NCBI GenBank assembly: GCA_002167805.1
Contig: NHBT01000019.1
Coordinates: 25,843 to 31,426, forward strand
DNA length: 5,584 nt
Direction: 5' to 3'
Source: Owenweeksia sp. TMED14
GTDB taxonomy: Bacteria > Bacteroidota > Bacteroidia > Flavobacteriales > Schleiferiaceae
The notes below the pieces were generated by a model. That model was not told where the DNA came from and made no database searches. It saw only the letters and a list, made by a program, of their open reading frames with translations. This document shows, in pieces, positions 1 through 5,584 of this stretch. Numbering within the stretch: the first letter of the stretch is position 1; each line of letters begins with the position of its first letter. A program made the translations under genes and the position numbers.

Positions 1-611
1 TTTGGCTTTAATTTCCAGCTTTGAGGAGAAAGTTTATAAAACCAAATTACATGTATTAAAACAATAGCGAGCCAAATGAGCCAAGTACCTGTTTCGCCAA
101 ATAAGTTTGCTCCCCATAGGGCAATAAAACGAGCAGAATCACCAACGATTGCATCATTTAAAGAGTTTAATACTGGAAATCCAGAAATTAAGCCTGTAAG
201 AGACGAGAGGAAGAGAGTATACAAAAGTCCAATCCTAAGAACTCTTGAAACCCTATGTTGAAAATTGAATAGTATCTGTACACCCCAAAAAATAATAATA
301 GAAATAGGAATCAAGAAAGTCCATCCTAAGGATCTAACTGTGATAAAAAAACCAATAGCAGCACCAAGTTTTCCAAATGAGTTTTTTAAGTTAATCTCAG
401 GATTGAATAAAATATCTGCAAAATTATAATTTAAGTAACTAAAATCCTCTTCCCAACTCAACAAACTTGATATACCGGATATTAGTATGAATAGGCCGCC
501 AAAAATCATTGCAAGTCCAAAAGCTGCATGAAGTGATTTATTTTCTCTTACTTCGCTTGAGAAAGACTTAACAGACTTTAATATATTCTTGGTCTTCGTT
601 TTTTTTGCCAT
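1..611 (-). CDS. ftsK: FtsK/SpoIIIE-type DNA translocase, N-terminal membrane domain (partial, 3' end outside window)
   Basis: The frame is open from an ATG at 611 down to the window edge, giving 203 complete codons. The protein begins MAKKTKTKNI, a short basic cytoplasmic tail. Hydrophobic segments follow at about residues 28-50, 80-115, 123-147 and 176-196. The stretch NSFGKLGAAIGFF before the second segment, and a soluble loop between the third and fourth, match the four-helix N-terminal domain (FtsK_4TM) of Bacteroidota FtsK proteins. In the family this domain anchors the protein at the division septum, and a C-terminal RecA-like motor plus gamma domain pumps chromosome ends into daughter cells. 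The motor part is not in the window, so the assignment rests on the membrane domain alone. The start is supported by the divergent -7 box about 20 bp upstream and the lysine-rich beginning. The alternative is some other four-helix membrane protein, which I consider unlikely. Confidence 0.82.
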   Translation of the reverse strand, partial: MAKKTKTKNILKSVKSFSSEVRENKSLHAAFGLAMIFGGLFILISGISSLLSWEEDFSYLNYNFADILFNPEINLKNSFGKLGAAIGFFITVRSLGWTFLIPISIIIFWGVQILFNFQHRVSRVLRIGLLYTLFLSSLTGLISGFPVLNSLNDAIVGDSARFIALWGANLFGETGTWLIWLAIVLIHVIWFYKLSPQSWKLKP

Positions 612-630
612 CGATAATTGACCTAAGTGT

Positions 631-638
631 CAAAGGTA
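631..638 (-). promoter_or_regulatory. Putative -7 box (TACCTTTG) of the ftsK promoter
   Basis: Read on the minus strand this is TACCTTTG, an exact match to the Bacteroidota primary-sigma -7 consensus TAnnTTTG. It would place the transcript start near 624-626, leaving a leader of about 14 nt before the ftsK ATG at 611. No good TTG -33 element lies at the usual 19-21 bp distance. It is the mirror image of the argS-side box at 649-656. Confidence 0.5.
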
Positions 639-648
639 GCCTAATTCT

Positions 649-656
649 TACCTTTG
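649..656 (+). promoter_or_regulatory. Putative -7 box (TACCTTTG) of the argS promoter
   Basis: This is an exact TAnnTTTG match on the plus strand, which predicts transcription starting near 661-664. That gives argS an untranslated leader of roughly 138 nt. The only TTG upstream (618-620) is 28 bp away, too far for a standard -33 element, so the call rests on the -7 box and its position between divergent genes. Confidence 0.5.
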
Positions 657-800
657 TAAAACCATGATTCAATTGATTTCTAAATGTACTTATCATTTAT
701 CCTTTTCTTTGAACTCAGAAAATAGAATATTTTCTTATTTCGATAGCCAATATCACAGAATATCTGATGCTTATCATTTTAATTCAAACATGTATCATAA
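657..800 (+). other. argS 5' leader with a 46-codon ORF overlapping the argS start
   Basis: This AT-rich stretch lies between the predicted promoter and argS. It contains an open frame from ATG at 664 to TGA at 802-804, which overlaps the argS ATG in an ATGA arrangement. The predicted 46-residue peptide (MIQLISKCTY at its start) is rich in Ser, Tyr, His and Asn, has few acidic residues and resembles no family I know, so it may be chance. If the 649-656 promoter is correct, the ATG at 664 would sit at or almost at the transcript 5' end. The leader also holds a short AT-rich hairpin (717-735) and a 10-bp direct repeat CTTATCATTT (689-698 and 770-779). No T-box or known riboswitch pattern is apparent. 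I do not claim it as a gene. Confidence 0.3.
717..735 (+). repeat. Perfect 8-bp inverted repeat (AT-rich hairpin) in the argS leader
   Basis: AGAAAATA at 717-724 is exactly complementary to TATTTTCT at 728-735, with a 3-nt loop GAA. The stem has one G-C pair per arm and is weak. It is followed by TATTTCG and not a run of T, so it is not a convincing terminator. It could be a minor leader structure or chance in AT-rich DNA. Confidence 0.4.
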
Positions 801-2579
801 ATGATTGACTTTAAACGCCAACTTGAGTCTTTGATGATGCCTCTGACAGTTGAGCTTTTTGGCGATCATGGAGTTGCGATTGATCTTCAAGAAACTCGCA
901 AGGAATTTAATGCTGACTTTACTTTAGTCGTATTTCCATTTCTAAAGTTTAGTAAAACTTCACCCGAAAAAACTGCTGAGATTGTCGGTTCTAAACTCTC
1001 AACGGAATTGTCCGAAATCAATAATTTTAGTGTTGTAAAAGGCTTCTTGAACTTAAACCTATCTCAAGAATTTGTTTCAAAGATATTTGCGGGCATTGAA
1101 TCCGAAAAGAACTTTGGAATAACTGCCGCAAATAATACTCAGCCATCAGTTATGGTCGAATATTCATCCCCGAATACAAACAAACCTTTACACCTTGGTC
1201 ATATTAGAAATAATCTTATTGGTCATTCAATATCAAATATTCTCAAGGCATCTGGGAGAAATGTAGTACAAGTACAAATTATTAATGATAGGGGTGTACA
1301 TATATGCAAAAGTATGTGGGCGTGGAAAAAGTTTGGAAACAATGAAACTCCAGAAAAATCGCGACTAAAGGGGGATCACTTGGTGGGAAAGTACTATGTG
1401 CTATTTGATCAAGAATATAAAAAACAAGTAAGTGAAAAAATGTCAAAGGGAATTTCTGAAGTTGATGCAAAAAAATCTGTAGCGTGTATTTTAGAAGTTC
1501 AAAAAATGCTTCTTGATTGGGAAGCTGGTGATCCTGAAGTGGTTAAACTCTGGAAAAAAATGAATGAATGGGTCTATTCAGGATTTAATGAAACCTACCA
1601 AAGGTTAGGAATTGAATTTGATAAAAATTATTACGAGTCTGAGACTTACATTTTGGGAAAGTCCGATATCGAGGAAGGCCTCAAAAGAAATATTTTTTTC
1701 AGAAAGGAAGATAATTCTGTTTGGATCGACCTTACCAATGATGGTCTCGATGAAAAAATTGTTCTCAGAAGTGATGGCTCATCTGTGTATATGACCCAAG
1801 ATATAGGTACAGCCATTCAAAGATTCAAAGATTTCGAAATTGATTCATTAACCTATGTTGTGGGAAATGAACAGGATTATCATTTCAAAGTGCTATTTCT
1901 TATCCTTGAAAAACTAGGTTATAAATGGGCAAAGAGATTACATCACTTATCTTATGGAATGGTTGACTTACCGACAGGCAAAATGAAGTCCAGAGAAGGG
2001 AAAGTTGTAGATGCAGATGATTTATTAGACGAGATGGAGTCAACAGCTAAACAAATGTCTACAGAATTAGGAAAAGCTAATTCCTTGAGCTCTAAAGAAT
2101 CCCAAATGCTAGATAAAATTATAGGACATGGAGCTTTAAAATATTTTATTTTAAAAGTTGACCCAAAAAAAAGAATGGTTTTTAATCCTGACGATTCTGT
2201 AGATTTTAATGGGAATACAGGTCCGTTTTTGCAATATACTCATGCAAGAATTTCATCACTAATAAGAAAAGCAGGATTTCAAAAAAGTATTGATTTAAGC
2301 GATGTTCATTGGAATGAAAAGGAACGAGATCTGGTCCTAGGATTATCTAAATTCCCTGAAGTAATTCATAACTCTGCTATTGACCTGAATCCAAGCCATA
2401 TTGCAAACTATCTCTATGAAATCGCAAAAAGCTTCAATAGTTTTTATCAAAAGCACTCTGTATTGAGCGCAGAAAGCAAAACAATTTCAGCTTACAGGCT
2501 CGCACTTTGTGTTCAAGTCGCAGGCGTTTTAAGAAGAGGTCTGAACCTATTAGGGATTGATGCTCCTGAGAAAATGTAA
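801..2579 (+). CDS. argS: Arginyl-tRNA synthetase (class I)
   Basis: This 592-residue protein of normal family length attaches arginine to tRNA-Arg in the cytoplasm, in an ATP-dependent reaction. Residues about 1-95 form the N-terminal additional domain that contacts the tRNA D-loop, including the family-typical TRKEFNADFTLVVFPFL. The class I signature SPNTNKPLHLGHIRN lies at 123-137, with the HIGH-type motif HLGH at 131-134. NDRG is at 162-165. The KMSKS-equivalent loop is KMKSREGK at 394-401, the altered form usual in ArgRS. GPFLQYTHAR (474-483) opens the DALR anticodon-binding domain, which runs to the C-terminus LLGIDAPEKM. An in-frame TAA directly precedes the ATG at 801, so no upstream start is possible. 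There is no clear Shine-Dalgarno sequence. The gene is transcribed divergently from ftsK and convergently towards the peptidase gene, 5 bp away. All key motifs are intact. Confidence 0.98.
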   Translation: MIDFKRQLESLMMPLTVELFGDHGVAIDLQETRKEFNADFTLVVFPFLKFSKTSPEKTAEIVGSKLSTELSEINNFSVVKGFLNLNLSQEFVSKIFAGIESEKNFGITAANNTQPSVMVEYSSPNTNKPLHLGHIRNNLIGHSISNILKASGRNVVQVQIINDRGVHICKSMWAWKKFGNNETPEKSRLKGDHLVGKYYVLFDQEYKKQVSEKMSKGISEVDAKKSVACILEVQKMLLDWEAGDPEVVKLWKKMNEWVYSGFNETYQRLGIEFDKNYYESETYILGKSDIEEGLKRNIFFRKEDNSVWIDLTNDGLDEKIVLRSDGSSVYMTQDIGTAIQRFKDFEIDSLTYVVGNEQDYHFKVLFLILEKLGYKWAKRLHHLSYGMVDLPTGKMKSREGKVVDADDLLDEMESTAKQMSTELGKANSLSSKESQMLDKIIGHGALKYFILKVDPKKRMVFNPDDSVDFNGNTGPFLQYTHARISSLIRKAGFQKSIDLSDVHWNEKERDLVLGLSKFPEVIHNSAIDLNPSHIANYLYEIAKSFNSFYQKHSVLSAESKTISAYRLALCVQVAGVLRRGLNLLGIDAPEKM

Positions 2580-2584
2580 TTTAT

Positions 2585-2615
2585 CTACCACTTTGCGTTT
2601 TTGGTAGCTTTTTTT
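2585..2615 (+). terminator. Probable intrinsic terminator of argS inside the convergent peptidase gene
   Basis: CTACCA (2585-2590) pairs with TGGTAG (2602-2607) around an 11-nt loop. A single C and seven T residues (2609-2615) follow, in the orientation expected for argS transcripts. The 6-bp stem is short and the loop long, so strength is uncertain. The hairpin begins 5 bp after the argS stop, and its left arm is the stop codon and last Trp codon of the opposite gene. The minus-strand reading has no T-run after the hairpin, so it is not bidirectional. Confidence 0.5.
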
Positions 2616-3778
2616 ATTCTATTTGGGAGTCCATCTTTATGCAGCATAATGGATATCGTCTTATATCTTATAAAAGCTTCTGAAGCATATATATAGCCAT
2701 TTCGGTATGGATTTTTGAGATCGCCCCAAGAATTTTTCACAATATAATATATCCCATTTTTTTGATCTTTAACTTTTCCGACGATTTGCATTCCATGATC
2801 ATCTTGAGTTTGATAATTATCAAAACCTTGCTGTCGTATTTCTTGGTTAACAATCATTTCTTCATGTGGGCCTGTATAGGCATTTACTCTCTCTTCATCT
2901 GACATTTCATTCCATGGTTTTGCGGGCATCACAGCAACGCCATTCTTTATTGAAAACCCTCGTTCAGATACATCTGTGGCCCATGAAATGGTAAATCCAT
3001 TTTCCAGAGCAAAATCAATAGTTTCCATCATTTTATTCAATGGGACATTGTAAGAAGTAGCCCATGTCCAATTATCAGGAACCTCTATGGGAAACCACGA
3101 ATAGAATGGGTGATGGCTAAACGAGGTTAGTTGAACATAATCATCTGCATTAATTCCTAAATAATCATCAGCAAAACTTCTTGGAGTATATGATTTTCCA
3201 TCAATAGAAAAGCTTTTGGGTTCATCTCCCAAATAGGCATCTAAAACACTTTTAAAGCCATTTTCCCATGCAGAGGACAAAGTTCCATTGTTTTTCTTTT
3301 TTACAGCATCGATAATTCCTTTTAGGGATGCCTCTAGTTCACCATGATCATTTTGTTCTGTTCCATAATTTAGCCCTTTGTATACATCTTCTGGCAAAGC
3401 ACCATAGTTCTTTATAACATAAAACAGGTCTGGAAGGGCGCCGCCTTGAGCAAAATTTAGGTGTCCATGAAGACGAATATACTTTCTTGCCTTGTCTTCA
3501 TAAACCTTTCGAACCGTATACATTTCAGATAAATCAATTACAGGTTTACCCATTCGAATTAGTTCAGATTCTAAGAAGGCAGTGCTTGAATAACTCCAAC
3601 ATGTTCCGGATCGACCCTGGTTTTTCACTTCAGTAGCCTCAATGTCATAAATGGTGGTAAACTCAAATTGCTTTGTGTCGGTTTCACCGTTATTTGAAAC
3701 TTTATTAATTAAATCCACCTGACCGTTGAGGGAGATTGGAAAAATAACTATTGTTATAATTTTTAGAAAATTTTTCAT
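2585..3778 (-). CDS. Exported C1B-family (bleomycin hydrolase/PepC-like) cysteine peptidase
   Basis: This 397-residue papain-fold peptidase carries a Sec-type signal peptide: basic MKNFLK, a hydrophobic core at about 7-17, and probable cleavage before Gln20, a common +1 residue in Bacteroidota. NQGRSGTCWSYSST holds the oxyanion Gln54 and nucleophile Cys60. QDDHGMQIVG supplies His328, and VKNSWG supplies Asn349. The full Cys-His-Asn set is therefore present and the enzyme should be active. The long Cys-to-His spacing and the conserved context fit the C1B subfamily (aminopeptidase C/bleomycin hydrolase) better than classical papains. There is no long propeptide. It is somewhat shorter than cytosolic PepC, and its tail is basic (NRIKKATKNAKW). 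I see no type IX sorting domain, so a periplasmic location is inferred. It starts 10 bp after the 3-hydroxybutyryl-CoA dehydrogenase gene and is probably co-transcribed with it. Substrate is unknown. Confidence 0.88.
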   Translation of the reverse strand: MKNFLKIITIVIFPISLNGQVDLINKVSNNGETDTKQFEFTTIYDIEATEVKNQGRSGTCWSYSSTAFLESELIRMGKPVIDLSEMYTVRKVYEDKARKYIRLHGHLNFAQGGALPDLFYVIKNYGALPEDVYKGLNYGTEQNDHGELEASLKGIIDAVKKKNNGTLSSAWENGFKSVLDAYLGDEPKSFSIDGKSYTPRSFADDYLGINADDYVQLTSFSHHPFYSWFPIEVPDNWTWATSYNVPLNKMMETIDFALENGFTISWATDVSERGFSIKNGVAVMPAKPWNEMSDEERVNAYTGPHEEMIVNQEIRQQGFDNYQTQDDHGMQIVGKVKDQKNGIYYIVKNSWGDLKNPYRNGYIYASEAFIRYKTISIMLHKDGLPNRIKKATKNAKW

Positions 3779-3788
3779 TGATAAATAA

Positions 3789-4676
3789 TTAGTTGTTATA
3801 GTAAGATACTGTAGGGTTTTTTAATCCATTAGAATAATCATAAAAACCTCTTCCAGATTTAACCCCTGTATCTCCAGCTGTTACAAGATTAACTAAAACC
3901 GGATTTGGGGAATATTTAGAGTCACCGAAGCCTTTATGCAGCACATTCAATATACTCAGACAAACATCGAGACCTATGAAGTCAGCCAGTTGAAGAGGTC
4001 CCATGGGATGACTCATTCCAAGCTTCATGATACTATCTATCTCGGCTACACCTGCAACACCATTTTGAAGACATTGAATTGACTCATTAATCATGGGCAT
4101 TAAAATGCGATTGGCAACAAAGCCAGGATAATCATTGCATGAGACTGGAATTTTTCCAAGTTTTTTAGATAAATCCTCAACGGTTTCTTTCGTTTTTATC
4201 GACGTTTTATACCCGCTTATTATTTCAACAAGCTTCATGACTGGAACTGGATTCATAAAGTGCATTCCAATAACATTTTCAGGATGCTTGGAGATGGCAG
4301 CAATTTTTCCTATCGAAATTGAAGAAGTATTTGTCGCTAAGATTGTATCTGAAGAGACAAGGTTACTGATTTCTTTAAATATTTCGATTTTTAAGTCTTC
4401 ATTTTCTGTTGCTGCCTCTATGACAAGGTCAGCAGACCCCACAGCCAGATTCATTTCATTGATTAGTTCAATATTTCCTAACGATGATTTGGCTTCAGTA
4501 GCGGTTAATAATTCTTTTTCAACCTGACGAGACATGTTTTTTTCGATTGTTTTTATTGCTCGATCTAAAGACTCTTTGTGTATGTCAAAGAGTTTTACAT
4601 TAAACCCATGAATTGCAAAAACGTGGGCAATGCCATTACCCATTGTGCCAGCACCGATTATCGTAATTTTTTTCAT
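3789..4676 (-). CDS. 3-hydroxybutyryl-CoA dehydrogenase (3-hydroxyacyl-CoA dehydrogenase family)
   Basis: This 295-residue cytoplasmic enzyme interconverts 3-hydroxyacyl-CoA (typically 3-hydroxybutyryl-CoA) and acetoacetyl-CoA using NAD(P). It is of full family length. The N-terminal Rossmann domain starts with IIGAGTMGNGIAHVF (GxGxxG at 8-13). Asp31 at the end of the second strand suggests NAD preference. Catalytic residues by family alignment are Ser118 in TNTSSI, His139 in GMHFMNPVPVMKLVEII, Glu151, and Asn189 in NDYPGFVANR. The C-terminal substrate/dimer domain includes SHPMGPLQLADFIGLDV (222-238) and ends with the usual GRGFYDY motif. It stands alone, without the hydratase domain of FadB/FadJ, so it may serve acetoacetyl-CoA/butyrate metabolism, beta-oxidation or phenylacetate breakdown (hbd/paaH-like). 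The context does not decide which. The start ATG lies 20 bp after the sugar transferase stop and immediately precedes a lysine-rich beta strand. Confidence 0.95.
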   Translation of the reverse strand: MKKITIIGAGTMGNGIAHVFAIHGFNVKLFDIHKESLDRAIKTIEKNMSRQVEKELLTATEAKSSLGNIELINEMNLAVGSADLVIEAATENEDLKIEIFKEISNLVSSDTILATNTSSISIGKIAAISKHPENVIGMHFMNPVPVMKLVEIISGYKTSIKTKETVEDLSKKLGKIPVSCNDYPGFVANRILMPMINESIQCLQNGVAGVAEIDSIMKLGMSHPMGPLQLADFIGLDVCLSILNVLHKGFGDSKYSPNPVLVNLVTAGDTGVKSGRGFYDYSNGLKNPTVSYYNN

Positions 4677-4680
4677 TCCT

Positions 4681-4688
4681 TAAAGATA
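4681..4688 (-). promoter_or_regulatory. Weak candidate -7 box upstream of the 3-hydroxybutyryl-CoA dehydrogenase gene
   Basis: On the minus strand this reads TATCTTTA, one base short of TAnnTTTG. It lies in the 20-bp gap before the start codon. It would put transcription start essentially at the ATG, and no TTG -33 element is visible upstream. Read-through from the sugar transferase gene is the simpler explanation. This is a low-confidence possibility only. Confidence 0.15.
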
Positions 4689-4696
4689 CGTAGAGA

Positions 4697-5584
4697 TCAC
4701 TTTCCCCGCCCTAACAGGACTGTCCAAATGGTGTATAATAAAACTTTCATGTCATTAAAAATGGACATGTTTTCTATGTAGATAAGATCAAATTTCATTC
4801 TATGAATCATTTCCTCTACACTGCTCGCGTAACCGTACCTTACCATACCCCAGCTCGTTAGACCGGGTCTAACCTTATAAATGTGTCTGTATTGAGGGGC
4901 TTGATTTATTATTTTTTTTGCAAAAAAAGATCTTTCTGGTCTAGGTCCCACAATGCTCATGTGTCCGATCAAAACATTTAGAAATTGAGGCAGCTCATCA
5001 ATTCGATATTTACGAAGAAATTTACCAATTGGTGTAACTCGAGCGTCTTTGTCAATTGTTAATTGTGGTCCAGTTTCTTCAGCATTAACGTGCATAGTCC
5101 TAAATTTGAATATGGAAAATTCTCTCTGCTCTTTGCCTAATCTCTTCTGAGTAAAAAAAACTGGAGCACCACTCATTCGAACCATTAATGCAATAAGAAT
5201 AAAAATCGGGGAGAAGACGATCAAAGAAAATAAGCTAACAACTATATCAAATAACCTTTTTGTATTTCTTCTCCATGGGGTCATTGGCTCAAGGTGCCAC
5301 TCGAGCAGTGGTACTCCATGCTCGTCGATTTTCACTTGGCCTGATAAGATTCCATAGGTGTCTGGAATCATAAAGATTCTAACATTCGAAGATTCGAGGT
5401 CTAAAATTAATGAAGTTAACTTTGATTGTGATTCAGGTGGGAGTGCAACAATACAGTCTGTTACTTTGAATTTGTTAATTATTTTCGAAATATCACTCAA
5501 TTCTCCTAATATGGGAAATTCAGAGGCCAAATTTTTCTTGTCAATATTTGTTGTCTTAACCCAGCCGATAAATTTTTCTCCAGA
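4697..5584 (-). CDS. Polyprenyl-phosphate glycosyl-1-phosphate transferase, exopolysaccharide initiation (partial, 5' end outside window)
   Basis: The frame is open without a stop from the right edge to TGA at 4697-4699, giving the last 295 residues. A start at the TTG at 5530 is unlikely: the 18 upstream codons (beginning SGEKFIGWVKTT) continue a CoA-binding_3 (Rossmann-like) domain. That domain runs to about residue 95 and includes FPILGELSDI and VTDCIVALP. A membrane helix or re-entrant segment follows (about 111-136). The bacterial sugar transferase domain (PF02397, WbaP/WcaJ type) comes next: KFRTM (160-164), RIDELPQ with the catalytic Asp196-Glu197 pair (codons 4994-4999), GPRPE (213-217) and VRPGLTSWGMV (238-248). 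The family moves a sugar-1-phosphate from a nucleotide sugar to undecaprenyl phosphate on the inner membrane. The missing part is probably about 170-180 residues with the N-terminal helices. The sugar used cannot be told from this sequence. Confidence 0.93.
   Translation of the reverse strand, partial: SGEKFIGWVKTTNIDKKNLASEFPILGELSDISKIINKFKVTDCIVALPPESQSKLTSLILDLESSNVRIFMIPDTYGILSGQVKIDEHGVPLLEWHLEPMTPWRRNTKRLFDIVVSLFSLIVFSPIFILIALMVRMSGAPVFFTQKRLGKEQREFSIFKFRTMHVNAEETGPQLTIDKDARVTPIGKFLRKYRIDELPQFLNVLIGHMSIVGPRPERSFFAKKIINQAPQYRHIYKVRPGLTSWGMVRYGYASSVEEMIHRMKFDLIYIENMSIFNDMKVLLYTIWTVLLGRGK
4913..4928. repeat. 16-bp perfect palindrome made of T7-GC-A7 inside the sugar transferase gene
   Basis: Seven T, GC, then seven A form a perfect palindrome. 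It encodes the Phe-Phe-Ala-Lys-Lys part just after the GPRPE motif. On the plus strand the T-run is eight long (4912-4919), so the coding strand carries eight consecutive A. Such tracts can slip, but they are common in AT-rich genomes and the reading frame here is intact. Confidence 0.4.

Noticed and set aside
76..261. 61-codon plus-strand open frame
   Set aside because: It lies antisense to the ftsK membrane domain, which has the convincing protein. The plus-strand peptide has no family resemblance.
657..800. Possible T-box or other amino-acid riboswitch controlling argS
   Set aside because: I see no T-box consensus, no specifier-loop arrangement and no antiterminator/terminator pair. The only hairpin (717-735) is weak and lacks a T-run.
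1282..1470. 62-codon minus-strand open frame
   Set aside because: It lies entirely inside argS, whose motifs and length are complete; it is a shadow frame.
1612..1794. 60-codon plus-strand open frame
   Set aside because: It is out-of-frame inside the catalytic part of argS and has no independent start signal.
4135..4527. 130-codon plus-strand open frame opposite the 3-hydroxybutyryl-CoA dehydrogenase gene
   Set aside because: It is long for a shadow, but it mirrors a strongly conserved gene. The peptide shows no domain, and the length is explained by codon bias of the opposite strand.
4578..4781. 67-codon plus-strand open frame spanning the dehydrogenase start and the transferase end
   Set aside because: It runs antisense across the 5' end of one real gene and the 3' end of another, with no promoter or family match.
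5530..5584. Promoter or start region for the sugar transferase at the right edge
   Set aside because: The reading frame is open through this stretch and codes for recognisable domain sequence, so it is internal to the gene.

Overview
The window looks like ordinary chromosome from a low-GC member of the Bacteroidota, most likely Flavobacteriales or a close relative. The evidence is the AT-rich composition, TAnnTTTG-type -7 promoter boxes with no clear Shine-Dalgarno sequences, an ArgRS ending in a typical Bacteroidota C-terminus, and a secreted C1B-type cysteine peptidase. This placement is inferred from sequence character and not from a database match. I find no mobile element, CRISPR array, RNA gene or phage signature, and I do not see a new biological system.

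Layout. At the left edge (1-611, minus strand) is the N-terminal membrane part of an FtsK/SpoIIIE-type DNA translocase, cut by the window start. A 189-bp divergent intergenic region (612-800) holds two back-to-back -7 boxes that form a perfect inverted repeat, followed by a long AT-rich leader for the next gene. On the plus strand, 801-2579 is a complete argS (arginyl-tRNA synthetase). It ends 5 bp from a convergent minus-strand gene, and its probable terminator hairpin uses the stop-codon region of that gene.

The rest (2585-5584) is a co-directional minus-strand cluster. In transcription order it is: the C-terminal 295 residues of a polyprenyl-phosphate sugar-phosphate transferase (exopolysaccharide initiation; the gene runs off the right edge); a complete 3-hydroxybutyryl-CoA dehydrogenase; and a complete exported papain-fold (C1B, bleomycin-hydrolase-like) peptidase. 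Gaps are only 20 and 10 bp, so co-transcription is likely.

The genes do not form one pathway. They cover cell division, translation, acyl-CoA metabolism, envelope polysaccharide and proteolysis, which is typical of a housekeeping neighbourhood. The points most worth a second look are the overlapping divergent promoter, the argS leader with a small ORF overlapping the argS start codon, and the terminator built from a convergent gene's coding sequence.
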